The position numbers were made by a program, and so were the translations under genes. A stretch of 64,000 nt of DNA from Piliocolobus tephrosceles (Eukaryota; Chordata; Mammalia; Primates; Cercopithecidae), in the NCBI RefSeq assembly GCF_002776525.5, contig NC_045435.1, positions 128,115,030-128,179,029 on the forward strand. Direction: 5' to 3'. Of this stretch, positions 12,287-25,628 are shown piece by piece (positions within the stretch are counted from its first letter, which is position 1; each line of letters starts with the position of its first letter). The notes under the pieces were generated by a model. The model had not been told where the DNA came from. It worked only from the letters and a program-made list of their open reading frames with translations, and made no database searches.

Positions 12287-14515
12287 AAACATACCCAGGG
12301 CTAGAAAACTGCTCAATGAAAAGGAGGCTTATCTGAGTGAGAGGAATTAAGATGACACAGAGGAGTTTCACAGAGAGCTTCATTCTGGATTTTACCTGAG
12401 AATATTTCTTACTCCATATTCCTATGATCGTCCCCAAATGTCCTTCCTCAGATTCCACAAAAACAGTGATTTCAAGCTGCTGAATCCGAAGAATGGTTTA
12501 AATCTGTGAGACGAATACACACATCGCAAAGCAGTTGCTCAGAACGTTTCTCTGTCGGTTTCATAGGAAGGCATTTTCTCGCTCACCACCAGCCTCCGGG
12601 CGTCACTAAATATCCCCTCACAGATTCTTCAAAGACAGAGTTTCGAAACTGGGAAACATAGGATAAGTATTAACACTGTGAAATGAATGTACACATCAGA
12701 GAGCAGATTCTTGGAACGCTTCTTCCTCGATTTTATTTCAGTATTTTTCACAATTTGCCATAGTCTTCAATGCGTTCTGAAATATCACTTTTTCGGTTTC
12801 ACAGGAACAGTGTTCAAAAACTGCCTTGTTAGAAAAGAGGTAAAACTCCCTGAGTGGAATGCAAACATCACAATGTAGTTTCTTGGAAAGCTTCTATCCA
12901 GTTTTTATTGGAAGATATCTCCTCTTTCACCGTAGGCCTGAATGGGCTCTCGAATGTCCTTTTGCAGATCTGTGCAAGACGGGGTTTCCAAACTGCATAA
13001 TATAATTAAAGTTTTAACTATGCGAGAGGAATAAATATATCTAACACAAGGCAGTTTCACCCAAATCTTCTTTCCGGTTTTTGTCTGAGGATATTTTCTT
13101 TTTCACCATAGTCATCACTATACTCCCGAATATCTCTTGGTAGCTTTTCCTCCAAAAGAAATTCCGGAATCCTCTAGGAGAAGAAAGGTACATTTCTGAG
13201 AGTGGAATGCACACGTCATGAAGCAGGTCCTCAGAATGCTTCTCTCCAGTTTCTATCTGAAGATGTTTCCTTTCTCACCTTAAGCCTCAGGGCCCTCCAG
13301 AATATCCCTTAGCAGACTAAAGAAAAGTGTCTTATGATGCAGCTGAATGAAAAGAGAAGTTTAACTGTGTGAGTGGAATTCACGTGACACAGAGCAGTTT
13401 CACATAAAGCTTCCTTCTGGTTTCTCTCTGAGGTTACTTTGTTTTCCAGGATATTCTAAAGAGCATTTCCAAATGTCCTTTCTCAGATTCCACAGTAGCA
13501 GTGATTTCAAACTGCTCAATCTAAAGAATGATTTAACTCTATGACATGACGACAAAAATTACAAAAGAGTTGCGCAGAAAGTTCCTCTCCGATTTTCGAT
13601 GGAAGACATTTTTGCCTCACAGAGGCCTCTGGTTACCACTTACTATCACTTCACAGAGCCCTCTGAGATTGACTTTGAAACTGGGAAATGTAGAGTAAGA
13701 TTTAAGCATGTGAAAAGAATGGACATGTCAGAGAGCAGTTTCTTCGAGTGCTTCTTTCCATTTTTTAGTGGACGACATTTCACTTTTTGCCATAGTCTTC
13801 AATGTGCTCCGAATGTCACTCTTTTGGTTTTACAGGAACAGTGTTAAAACTGTGCCTTATGAGAAGAAAGTTGAAACTCCCTGAGTGGAATGCACACACA
13901 ACCTAGCAGTTTCTCAGAAAGCTTCTCTGCAGTTTTTATCTTACTATATTTCCTAATTCATCATAGACCCGAAAGTGATCCCAAATATCCCTTCACAGAT
14001 CCAACCACGAGGGAGTTTCCAAGCTGTGTAATGTAAAGAAAGCTTCATCTATGTGAGATGAATGAACATAGCAAAAAGCACATTCACAGAAAGCTTCTTT
14101 CCAGTTTATATCTGAAGATATTTCCTTTTTCACCATAGTACAGAATGTGCTCCCAAAGGTCTCTTCGTGTATCCATCCATGACAGTTTCCAAGCTGTGTA
14201 ATGTAAAGAAAGCTTTATTTATGTGAGATGATTACACATATCACAGAGTAGTATCCCAAAATGCTTCTTTCCAGTTTTTTTCTGAGGCTATATCCCTTTT
14301 CACCATTGGCACCAACATGCTCTCGAATATCACTTGGTATCTCTTCCTCCAAAAGGGTTTCCCCGATGCTGTATGAGAAGAGAGGTATAACACTGTGAGT
14401 GAAATACACACGTCACAAAGCAGTTTTATGGCAAGCTTCTCTCCAGTTTCAGTCTGAACATGTTTACTTTTTCACCTTTAGCCTCAAAGTGCTCCTGAAT
14501 ATCCCATCACACGAT
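12287..14515 (+). repeat. HOR copy 6
   Basis: Complete 13-monomer copy of 2,229 bp, variant class A, with no large indel seen. Confidence 0.88.
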
Positions 14516-16739
14516 AAACATACACAGGGCTTGAAAATTTCTCAATGAAAAGGGAGGTTTATCTGAGTGAGAGGAATTAAGACGACACAGAGCAGTTACA
14601 CAGAAAACTTCATTCTGTAGTATACCTAGGATATTTCTTCTCCATATTCTAAGGATTGTTCCCAAATGTCCTTTCTCAGATTCCACAAAAACAGTGATTT
14701 CAAGCTGCTTTATCCAAAGAATGATTTAACTCTATGAGACGAATGCATGCATCACAAAGCAGTTGCTCAGAACATTTCTCTGCAGGTATCATCAGAAGAC
14801 GTTTCCTCCCTCACCACAAGCCTCGGGGCCTTGCTAAATATCCCTTCACAGATTCTTCAAAGACAGAGTTTCGAAACTGGGCAACATAGAGTAAGCATTA
14901 ACTCTGTGAAGTGACTGCACATATCAGAGAGCAGATTCTTGGAACGCTTCTTCCTCAATTTTATTTCGGTATATTTCACTATATGCCATAATCCTCAATT
15001 CATTCCGAATTATCACATTTCCGTTTTCACAGGAACAGGTTTCAAACACTGCCTTGTGAGAAAAGAGGTGTAACTCCCTTAGTGGAATGCATACATCGCA
15101 AAGTAGTTTCTAAGAAAGCTTCTATCCAGTTGTTATCTGAAGATATCTCCTCTTTCACCATAGGGCTGAATGTGCTCCCGAATGTCCCTTCACTGATCCG
15201 TGCATGACTGAGTTTCCAAACAGTGTAATATAAGAATATCTTTAACTATGCAAGACGAATAAATATACCTAACACAAAGCAGTTTCACAGAAATCTTCTT
15301 TCCAGTTTTTGTCTGAGATATTTCCTTTTTCACCATAGTCCTCCCTATACTCCCGAATGTCTTTTGGTAGTTCTTTCCCCAAAAGGGATTCTGGAATCCT
15401 CTAGGAGAGGAAAGGTATATTTCTGAGAGTGGAATGCACACGTCATGAAGCAGCTCCTCAGAATGCTTCTCTCCAGTTTCTATCTGAAAAAGTTTCCTTT
15501 CTCATTGTAAGCCTCAAATCTCTCCTGAATATCCCTTCACAGACTAAAAAAACAGTGTTATACTACTGCTCAATGAAAAGTGTAGCTTAACTGTGTGAGC
15601 AGAATTCACGTGACACAGAGAAGTTTCAAGAAAGCTTCCTTCTGGTTTCACTCTGAGGTTATTTCTTTTTCAGGATATTCTAAAGAGCGTTTCCACATGT
15701 CCTTTCTCAGATTCCACAGAAATAGCGATTTGAAACTCCTCATTCCAAAGAATGATTGTCTCTATGAGATGAATACAAACATCACAAAATAGTTGCACAG
15801 AAAGCTTCTCTCCAATTTTCGATGGAAGAAATTTCCTTGCTCAACACAGGCCTCTGGTTGCCACTTAGTATCTCTTCACAGAACACTCAAAGACCGACTT
15901 TCAAATTGGGAAACATAGAGGAAGATTTAACCCTGTGAAAAGAATGGACATGTCAGAGAGCAGTTTCTTCGAGTGCTGCTTTCTGTTTTTTATTGGACAA
16001 CATTTCACTTTTTGCCATAGACTTCAATGTGCTCTGAATATCATTGTTTTGGTTTTACAGGAAAAATGTTCAAACAGTGCCTTATGAGAAGAAAGTTTCA
16101 ACTCCCTGAGTGGAATGCTCACATCATGAAGCAGTTTCTCAGAAAGCTTCCCTGCAATTTTTATCTCATTATATTTCGTATTTCACCATAGGCCCGCATG
16201 TGATCCCAAATATCCTTTCACGGATCCATCCATGATGGAGTTTCCAAGCTGCGTAATGCAAAGAAATCTTCATCTCTGTGAGACGAATAAACAATGCAAA
16301 AAACACATTCACAGCAAGCTTCTTTCCAGATTTACCTGAAGATATTTCCTTTTTCACCATAATCTTGAATGTGCTCTCAAAGGTCTCTTCATGGATCCTT
16401 CCATTACAGTTTCCAAGGTGCGTAATGTAAAGAAAGCTTTACTATGTGAGATAATTACACATATCACAGAGTAGTTTCCTACAAGACGTCTTTCCAGGTT
16501 TTGTCTGAGGCTATTTCCCTTTTCACCTTCAGCATCAACATGCTCCCGAATATTACTTGATACCTTGTTTCTCCCAAAGGGTTTCCTTGACCCTGTATGA
16601 GAAGAGAGGTATAACACTGTGACTGGAATGCACATGTCACAAAACAGTTCCTCAGAATGCTTCTCTCCCGTTTTGGTCTCAACATATTTCCTTTTTCACC
16701 ATTAGCCTCAAAGTGCTCCCGAATATCCCATCACATGCT
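14516..16739 (+). repeat. HOR copy 7
   Basis: Complete copy of 2,224 bp, variant class A. Monomer 7 has a small gap (TTCAAGAAAGC at about 15626 instead of TTCACAGAAAGC). Confidence 0.88.
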
Positions 16740-18968
16740 AAACATAGACAGCATTAGAAAACTGCTCAATGAAAAGAGAGGCTTAACCGAGCGTGAGGAA
16801 TTAAGACGACATGGGGCAGTTTCACTGAAAGCTTCCTTCTGGATTTTTCCGGAGGATATTTTATTCTCCATATTTAAGGATCATGCCCAAATGTCCTTCC
16901 TCGACGCCACAAAAAGAGTGATTTCAAGCTGCTCAATCCAAAGAATGGTTTAACACTTTGAGATGAATACACACATTGCAAAGCTGTTGCTCAGAATATT
17001 TCTCTGCAAGTTTCATTGGAAGACGTTACCTTGTTCACCACAAGCCTCTGGACTTCACTAAATATCCTTTCACAGATTCTTCAAAGACAGGGTTTTGAAA
17101 CTGGGCAACATAGAGGAAACATTAACACTGTGAAGTGAATGGACATATCATAGAGCAGATTCTTGGAACGCTTCTTCCTCTTTTTTATTTCAGTATATTT
17201 CACTATTCGTCATAGTCCTCAATGTGAACCGAAATATCACTTTTTCGGTTTCACAGGTACAGTGTTCAAACACTGCCTTGTGATAAAATAGGTATCACTC
17301 CCTGAGTGGAATGCATACGTCACAAAGTAGTTTCTCAGAAAGCTTCTATCCCGTTTTTATCCGAAAATAACTCCTCTTTCACCATTGGCCTGAATGTGCT
17401 CCCTAATGTCCCTTTTCGGTTCCGTGCCTTGCGGAGTTTCCAAACTGAGTAATATAAGATAAGTGTTAACTATGCCACATGAATAAATATATCTAACACA
17501 GAGCAGTTTCACAGAAATCTTCTCTCCAGTTTTTCTCTCAGGATATTTCCTTTTTCACCATAGCCCTCCCTTTACTCCTGAATGTCTCTTGGTAGCTTTT
17601 ATTCCAAAAGGGATTCCAAAATCCTATATGAGAAGAAGGGTATATTTCTGTCAGTGGAACGCTCACGTCACAAAGCAGCTCCTCAGTAAACTTCTCTCCA
17701 GTTTCTATTTAAAGATGTTTCCTTTCTCACCGTAAGCCTCAAAGGGTTTCAGAATAACACTTTGCAGACTAAACAAAAACAGTGTTACGATACTGCTCTA
17801 TGAAAATTGAAGTTTAACTGTGTGAGCAGAATTCACGTGACACAGAGGAGTTTCACAGAATGCTTCCTTCTGGTTTTCTCTGAGGTTACTGCTTTTTCAG
17901 GATATTCTAAGGAGCGTTTCCAGATGTCCTTTCTCAGATTCCACAGAAACAGTGATTTCAAACTGCTCAATCCAAAGGATCATATAATGCTATCAGATGA
18001 ATACAAACATCACAAAAGAGTTGCACGGAAAGATTCTCTCTGATTTTCGATGGAACACATTTCCTTGCTCGACACAGGAATCCGGTGGCCACTTACTATC
18101 CCTTCACAGGAACCCCCAACACCGACTTTCAAACTGGGGAATGTAGAGGAAGCTTTAACCCTGTGAAAAGAATGGATATGTCAGAGAGCAGCTTTTTCTA
18201 GTGCTTCTTTCTGTTTTTTATTGGGTGACATTTGACTTTTTGCTGCAGTCTTCAATGTGCTCTGAATATCACTCTTTTCGTTTTACAGGAACAGAGTTCC
18301 AACAGTGCCTTATGAGAAGAAAGTTATAGCTGCCAGAGTGGAATGCACACATCACCAAGCAGTTTCCCAGAATACTTCTCTCCACTTTTTATCTGACTAT
18401 AATTCCTATTTCACCTTAGGCCCAAATGTGATCCCAAATATCCCATCGTGGATACATCCACAAGGGAGGTTCCAAGCTGTGAAATGTAAAGAAAGCTTCA
18501 GCTATGTGAGATGATTAAACATAGCAAAAAGCAGATTCACAGAAAGCTTCTTTCCAGTTTCTTTCTGAAGATATTTCCTTTTTCACCATAGTCCAGAATG
18601 TGCTCCCGAAAGTCCCTTTGTGGATCCGTCCACGACAGTTTCCAAGCTGTGTAATGTAAAGAAAGCATTATCTATGTGAGATGATTACACATATCACAGA
18701 GTACTTTCCTGGAACGCTTCTTTCCAGGTTTTGTCTGAGGCTATTTCCGTTTTCATCATTGGCATCAACATGCTCCCAAATATCACTTGGCACCTGTTTC
18801 TCCAAATGGGTTTCCCGAATGCTGTATGATAAGAGAGGTATAACAATCTGAGTGGAATGCACACATCACAAAGCAGTTCCTCGGAAAGCTTCTCTCCAGT
18901 TTCGGTCTGAACATATTTCCTTTTTCACCGTTAGCCTCAAGGTACTGCCGAGTATCCCATCATGCGCT
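16740..18968 (+). repeat. HOR copy 8
   Basis: Complete copy of 2,229 bp, variant class A. The landmark differs by point changes at both ends (AAACATAGACAGCA at 16740; GAACATACACAGGG at 18969). Confidence 0.88.
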
Positions 18969-19775
18969 GAACATACACAGGGCTAGAAAACTACTCAATG
19001 GAAAGAGAGGCTTACCTGAGTGAGAGGAATTAAGATGACACAGACCAGTTTCAAAGAAAGCTTCCTTCTGGATTTTACCTGAGAATATTATTTCACCATA
19101 TTCCTAGGATCATTCCCAAATGTCCTTCCTCAGATTCCACTAAAACAGTGATTTCAAGCTGCTCAATCCAAAGAATGGTTTAACTCTAGGAGATGAATAC
19201 AAACATCGCAAGGCAGTTGCTCAGAACGATTCTCTGCAAGATTGATTGGAAGCCATTTCCTAGCTCACCAGAAGCCTCCAGGCACCACTAAATATCACTT
19301 CCCAGATTCTCCTAGACAGAGTTTCGAAACTCTGAAACATAGAGTAAGCATTAACTCTGTGAAGTGAATGCACATATCAGAGAGCAGATTCTTGGAATGC
19401 TTCTTCCTCGACATAATTTCAGTTTATTTCACTATTCGCCATAGTCCTCAATGCATTCCGAAATATCACTTTTTCAGTTTCACAGGAACAGTGTTCAAAC
19501 ACGGCCTTGTGAGAAAAGAGGAATAACTCCCTGAGTGTAATGAATACATCACAAAGAAGTTTCTCAGAGAGCTTCTATCCAGTTTGTATCTGAAGATATC
19601 TCCTCTTTCACTGTAGGCCTGAAAATGCTCCCGAATGTCCCTTTGTGGATCTATGCATCACGGAGTTTCCAAACTGGGTAATGTAATTAAAATTTTAACT
19701 AAGTGAGACAAATAAATTTATGTAACAAAAAGCAGCTTCACAGAAATCTTCTTTCCAGTTTTTGTCTGAGGATAT

Positions 19776-19792
19776 TTCCTTTTTCACCATAG
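19776..19792 (+). promoter_or_regulatory. A-box / pJ-alpha-type motif, monomer 5
   Basis: TTCCTTTTTCACCATAG matches the pJ-alpha consensus TTCCTTTTYCACCRTAG at all 17 positions. This is the site in alpha-satellite monomers that is occupied by the CENP-B box in B-type monomers. The same perfect match is seen in other copies, for example 5786-5802 (monomer 5), 18575-18591 and 49913-49929 (both monomer 11). Confidence 0.8.
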
Positions 19793-20800
19793 TCATTGCT
19801 ATACTCCCGAATATCCCTTGGTAGCTTTCTCTCCAAAAGAGATTCGGGAATCCTCTAGGAGAAGAAAGGTATATTCCTGTGAGTGGAATGCACACGCCAC
19901 AAAGCGGCTCCTCAGAAAGCTTCTCTCCAATTTCTATCTGAAGACGTTTTCTTTCTCACCGTAAGCCTGAAAGCTCTCCAGAATATCCCTTCGCAGAATA
20001 AACAAAAACAGTGATATGATACAGCTCAATGAAAAGACAAGTTTAGCTGTGTGAGGAATTCACGTGACACAGAGCAGTTTCACAGAAAGCTTCCTTCTGC
20101 TTTCTCTCTGAGGTTATTTCTTTTTCAGGATGTTCTGAAGAGCATTTCCAATGTTCTTTCTCAGATTTCACAGAAAGTGCGATTTCAAACTGCTCAATAC
20201 AAGCAATGATTTAACTCTATGAGATAAATACAAACATCACAAAACAGTTGCGCAGAAAACTTCTCTCTGATTTTCGATGGAAAACATTTCCTTGCTTCAC
20301 AGAGGCCTCCGGTCGCCACTTACTATCACTTCACAGAACCCTCAAAGAGCGACTTTCCATCTGGGAAATGTACAGTAAGCTTTAACCCTGTGAAAAGAAT
20401 GGACATGTCAGACAGCCGTTTCTTTGAGTGCTTCTTTCTGTTTTTCATTGGATGACATTTTACTTTTTGCCATAGTCTTCAATGTGCTCCGTATATCCTC
20501 TTTTGGTTTTACAGGAACAGTGTCCAAACTGTGGCTTATTAGAAGAAAGTTATAACTCCCTGAGTGGAATGCACACATCACCAAGCAGTTTCTCAGAAGG
20601 CTTCTCTCCAGTTTTTATCTGACTATATTTCCTATTTCACCATAGGCTCGAAAGTGATCCCAATTATCCCTTCACTGATCCATTCACGAGGGAGTTTCCA
20701 AGTTGCATAATGTAAAGTAAGCTTCATCTATGTGAGATGAATGAACATAGCAAAAAACAGATTCACAGAAAGCTTCTTTCCAGTTTTTATCTGAAGATAT

Positions 20801-20817
20801 TTCCTTTTTCACCATAG
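20801..20817 (+). promoter_or_regulatory. A-box / pJ-alpha-type motif, monomer 11
   Basis: A second perfect 17-bp pJ-alpha match in HOR copy 9 lies 1,025 bp (six monomers) after the one in monomer 5. Monomer 13 carries a near match with CACCGTTAG (one extra T). Binding in this species is not shown; the call rests on the consensus only. Confidence 0.75.
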
Positions 20818-21191
20818 TCCAGAATGTGCTCCCAAAGGTCCCTTCATGGATCCGTCCATGACAGTTTCCAAGCTGCGTAATATAGAGAAAGCTTTATCTA
20901 TATGAGATGACTACATATATCAGAGTAGTTTCCTAGAAAGCTTCCTTCCAGTTTCTGTCTGAGGCTATTTCCCTTTTCACCATCGGAATCAACATGCTCC
21001 CGAATATCACTTGGTACCCGTTTCCCCAAAAGGGTTTCCTGATGCTGTATGAGAAGAGAGGTATAACACTATGACTGGAATGCACACGTCACAAAGCAGT
21101 TCCTCAGGAAGCTTCTCTCCAGTTTCAGTCTGAACATATTTCCTTTTTCACCGTTAGCCTCAATGTGCTCCCGAATATCTCATCACATGCT

Positions 21192-23421
21192 AAACATACA
21201 CAGGGCTAGAAAACTGCTCAATGTAAATAGAGCCTTATGTGAGTGAGAGAAATTAAGACGACACAGAGCAGTTTCACAGAAAGCTTCCTTCTGGGTTTTA
21301 CCTGAGGATATTTCTTCCTCCATCTTCTAAGGATCGTTCCAAAATGTCCTTCCTCATATTCCACAAAAACAGTGATTTCAAGCTGCTCAATCCAAAGAAT
21401 GATTTAACAATATGACACGAATACACACATTGCAAAGCAGTTGCTCTGAATGTTTCTCTGCTGGTTTCATCGGAAGACGTTTCCTCGCTCACCACAAGTC
21501 TCTGGGCTTCACTAAATATCCCTTTCCAGATTCTTTAAAGACAGAGTTTTGAAACTGGGCAACATAGAATAAGCATTAACTCTGTGAAGTGAATGCACAT
21601 ATCAGAGAGCAGATTCTTGGAATGCTTCTTCCTCGATTTCATTTCAGTATATTTCACTATTCACCATAGTCCTCAATGCTTTCAGAAATATCACTTTTTC
21701 GGTTTCACAGGAACAGTGTTCAAACTCTGCCTTGTGAGAAAAGAGGTATAACTCCCTGAGTGGAATGCATACATCACAAAGTAGTTTCTCAGAAAGCTTC
21801 TATCCATTTTTTATCTGAAGATATCTTCTCTTTCACCATAGGCCTGAATGTGCTCCCGAATGTCCCCTCGTGGATCTGTGCATGCTGGAGTTTCCAAACG
21901 GTGTAATATAACTAAGGTTTCAACTATGCGAGACGAAAAAATATATCTAACACAAAGCTGTTTCACAGAAATCTTCTTTCCAGTATTGTCTGAGGATATT
22001 TCCTTTTTCACCATAGCTGTCCCTATTCTCCCGAATACCTCTTGGTAGCTTTTTCTCCTAAAGGGATTCTGGAATCCTCTAAAAGAAGAAAGGTATATTT
22101 CTGTGAGTGGAATGCACATGTCACAAAGCAGCTCCTCAGATAGCTTCTCTGCAGTTTCTCTCTGAAGACGTTTCCTTTCTCACCCTAAGCCTCAACGCCC
22201 TCCAGACTGTCTCTTCGCAGACTAAACAAAAACAGTGTTATGATAGAACTCAATGAAAAGAGAAGCTTAACTGTGTGAGCGGAATTCACGTGACACAGAG
22301 CAGTTTCACAGAAAGCTTCCTTCTGGTTTCTCTCTGAGGTTATTTATTTTTCAGGATATTCTCAGGAGCGATTCCAAGTGTCCTTTCTCAGATTCCACAG
22401 AACCAGTGATTTCAAACTGCTCAATCCAAAAATGATTTAACGCTATGAGATGAATAAAAACATCACAAAAGAGTGGCGCAGTAAGCTTCTCTCCAATTTT
22501 TAATGGAAGATATTTCCTTGCCTCACAGAGCTCTCTGGTCCTCACTTACTATCCCTTCACAGAACCCTCACTGACCGACTTTCAAACTGGGAAATGTAGA
22601 GTAAGCTTTATCCCTGTGAAGAGAATGGACATGTCAGAGAGCAGTTTCTTCGAGTGCTTCTTTCTTTTTTTTATTGGACGACATTTCACTCTTTGCCATA
22701 GTCTTCAATGTGCTCCGAATATCATTCTTGTGGTTTTACAGGAACAGTTTTCAAACTGTGCCTTATGAAAAGAATGTTATAACACCCTGTGTGGAATGCA
22801 CATATCACCATGCAGTTTCTCAGAAAGCTTCTCTCCAGCTTTTATCTTACTATATTTCCTCTTTCACCATAGACCCAAATGTGATCCCAAATATCCCTTT
22901 GCGGATCCATGCACGAGGGATTTTCCAAGCTGCATAATATAAAGAAAGCTTCATCTATGTGAGATGAATAAACATAGCAAAAAGCAGATTCACAGAAAGC
23001 TTCTTTCCAGTTTTTATCTGAAGATATTTCCTTTTTCACCAGAGTCCAGAATGTGCTCCTGAAGGTCCCTTCATGGATTCGTCCATGACAATTTCCAAGC
23101 TGCGTAATGTAAAGAAAGCTTTATCTATGTGGGAAGATTACATATATCACAGAGAAGTTTCCTAGAAATCTTCTTTCCAGTTTTTGTCTGAGGCTATTTC
23201 CCTTTTCACCATCGGAATCAACATGCTCCCGAATATCACTTGGTACCTTTTTCTTCAAAAGGGTTTACGTGACCCTGTATGAGAAGAGAGGTATAACACT
23301 GTGACTGGAATGCACACGTCACAAAGCACTTTCTCGGAAAGCTTCTCTCCAGTTTTGGTCTAAACATATTTCCTTTTTTATCGTTAGCCTCCAAGTGCTC
23401 CGGAATATCCCATCACACGCT
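21192..23421 (+). repeat. HOR copy 10
   Basis: Complete copy of 2,230 bp, variant class A, with no large indel seen. Confidence 0.88.
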
Positions 23422-25628
23422 AAACATACACAGGGGTAGAAAACTACTCAATGAAAAGAGAGGCTTATCTGAGTTAGAGGAGGTAAGGCGACACAGAGCA
23501 GTTTCACAGAAAGCTTCCTTCTGCATTTTAAATGAGGATATTTCCTTCTCCATGTTCTAAGGATCCTTCCCCAGTATTCTCTCTCAGATGCCATAAAAAG
23601 AGTGATTTCACACTGCTTAATCCAAAAAATGGTTTAACTCTAGGAGACGAATACAAACATCACAAAGCAGTTGTTCAGAACGTTTCTCTGCAGATTTCAT
23701 CGGAACACGTTTCCTCGCTCACCACAAGCCTCTGGGCATCACTAAATGTCCCTTCACAGATTCTTCAAAGACAGAGTTTCGAAACTGGGCAACATAGAGT
23801 AAGCATTAACTCTGTGAAGTCAATGAACTTATCAGAGAGCAGATTCTTGGAAGGCTTCTTCCTCGATTTTATTTCAGTATATTTCACTATTTGCCATAGT
23901 CCTCAATGCTTTCAGAAATATCACTTTTTCGGTTTCACAGGAACAGTGTTCAAAAACTCCCTTGTGAGAAAAGAGCTATAACTCCCTGAGTGGAATGCAT
24001 ACATCACAAATAGTTTCCCAGAAAGCGTCTATCCAGTCTTTATCTGAAGATATCTCCGCTTTCACCATAGGCCTGAATGTGATCCTGAATGTCCTTTCGT
24101 GGATCTGTGCATGACAGAGTTTCCAAACTGCATAATATAATTAAAGTTTACCTATGCGAGACGCATAAATATATCTAACATAAAGCAGTTTCACACAAAT
24201 CTTCTTTCCAGTTTTTGTCTGAAGATATTTCCTTTTTTCACCACAGTCATCGCTATACTCTCGAATATCCCTTCGTAGCTTTTTCTCCAAAAGGGAATTC
24301 AGAATCCTCTAGGAGAAGAAAGGTATATTTCTGTGAGTGGAATGCACACATCACAAAGCAGCTCCTCAGAAAGCATCTCTCCAGTATCTATCTGAAGACG
24401 ACTCCTTTCTCAATGTAAGCCTCAAAGCCCTCCTGAATATCCCTTCGTAGCCTCAACAAAAACTGTGTTATGATACAGCTCAATGAAAAGAGAATCTTAA
24501 ATGTGTGAGTGGAATTCACGTGTCACAGTGTAGTTTCACAGAAAGTTTCCTTCTGGTTCCTCTCTGAGGGTTTTTGTTTTTCAGGATATTCCAAAGATCG
24601 TTTCCAAATGTCCCTTCTCAGATTCCACAGAAAGAGTGATTTCAAACTGCTCAATCCAAAGGATGATTTAGCTCTGTGAAATGAATACAAGCATCACGAA
24701 AGGGTTGTGCAGAATGCTTCTCTCCAATTTTCGATGAAAGACATTTCCTTGCCTCACACAGGCCTCAGGTTGCTGCTTAGTATCTCTTCACAGAACCCTC
24801 AAAGACTGACGTTCCAACTGTGAAATGTAGAGTAAGCTTTAACCCTGTGAAAACAATGCACATGTCAGAGAGCAGTTTCCTTGAGTGCTTCTTTTTGTTT
24901 CTTGTTCGACAACATTTCCCATAGTCTTCAATGTCCTCCGAATATCAGTCTTTTGGTTATACAGGAACAGTGTTCAAACTGTGCCTTATGAGAAGAGAGT
25001 TATAATTCCCTGAGGGGAAAGCACACATCACCATGCAGTTTCTCAGAAAGCTTCTCTCCACTTTTTATCTGACTATATTTCCTATTTCACCATAGGACAG
25101 ACTGTTATCCCAAACATCCATGAGGGAATTTCCAAGCTGCATAATGTAAAGAAAGTTTCATCTATGTGAGATGAATAAACATACTAAAAAGCAGATTCAC
25201 AGAAAGCTTCTTTCCAGTTTTAATCTGAAGATATGTCCTTTATCACCAGATTCCAGAATGTACTCATGTAGGTCCCTTCGTGGATCCGTCCATGACAGTT
25301 TCCAAGCTGTGTAATTCAAAGAAAGCTTTATCTCTGTGAGACGATTACACTTATCACAGAGTAGTTTCCTAGAAAGCTTCTTTCCAGTTTTTGTATGAGG
25401 CTATTTCCCTTTTCACCATCGGAATCAACATGCTCCTGAATATCACTTGGTACCCGTTTCTCCAAAAGGGTTTCCCTGACCCTGTATGAGAAGAGAGGTA
25501 TAACACTGTGAGTGGAATGAACACGTCACAAAGCAGTTCTTCGAAAAGCTTCTCTCCAGTTTCGGTCTGAACATATTTCCTTTTTCACCGTTAGTCTGAA
25601 AGTCCTCCCAAATATCTCATCACATGCG
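23422..25628 (+). repeat. HOR copy 11
   Basis: A copy of 2,207 bp, variant class A. A deletion of about 17 bp in monomer 10 near 25113-25122 removes most of ATCCCTTCGTGGATCC and explains the shortfall. Confidence 0.87.

Larger units (their letters stand above)
18969..21191 (+). repeat. HOR copy 9, reference copy with monomer positions
   Basis: This copy is exactly 2,223 bp. The monomer anchor (consensus CAGTTTC, following the CACAAAG-like stretch) falls at 19046, 19214, 19385, 19558, 19733, 19905, 20075, 20245, 20416, 20586, 20758, 20926 and 21097, and the next copy starts at 21269. Spacings are 168-175 bp. Monomer hallmarks in order: 1 GACACAGACCAG, 2 CATCGCAAGGCAG, 3 CATATCAGAGAGCAG, 4 ACATCACAAAG, 5 TGTAACAAAAAGCAG, 6 CACGCCACAAAGCGG, 7 CACGTGACACAGAGCAG, 8 CATCACAAAACAG, 9 GGACATGTCAGACAGC, 10 CATCACCAAGCAG, 11 AACATAGCAAAAAACAG, 12 CAGAGTAG, 13 CACGTCACAAAGCAG. 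Confidence 0.93.

Noticed and set aside
12719..12735. TTCCTCGATTTTATTTC and TTTCGGTTTCACAGGAA as possible CENP-B boxes
   Set aside because: They lie at the wrong place in the monomer and lack the CGGG end of the box.
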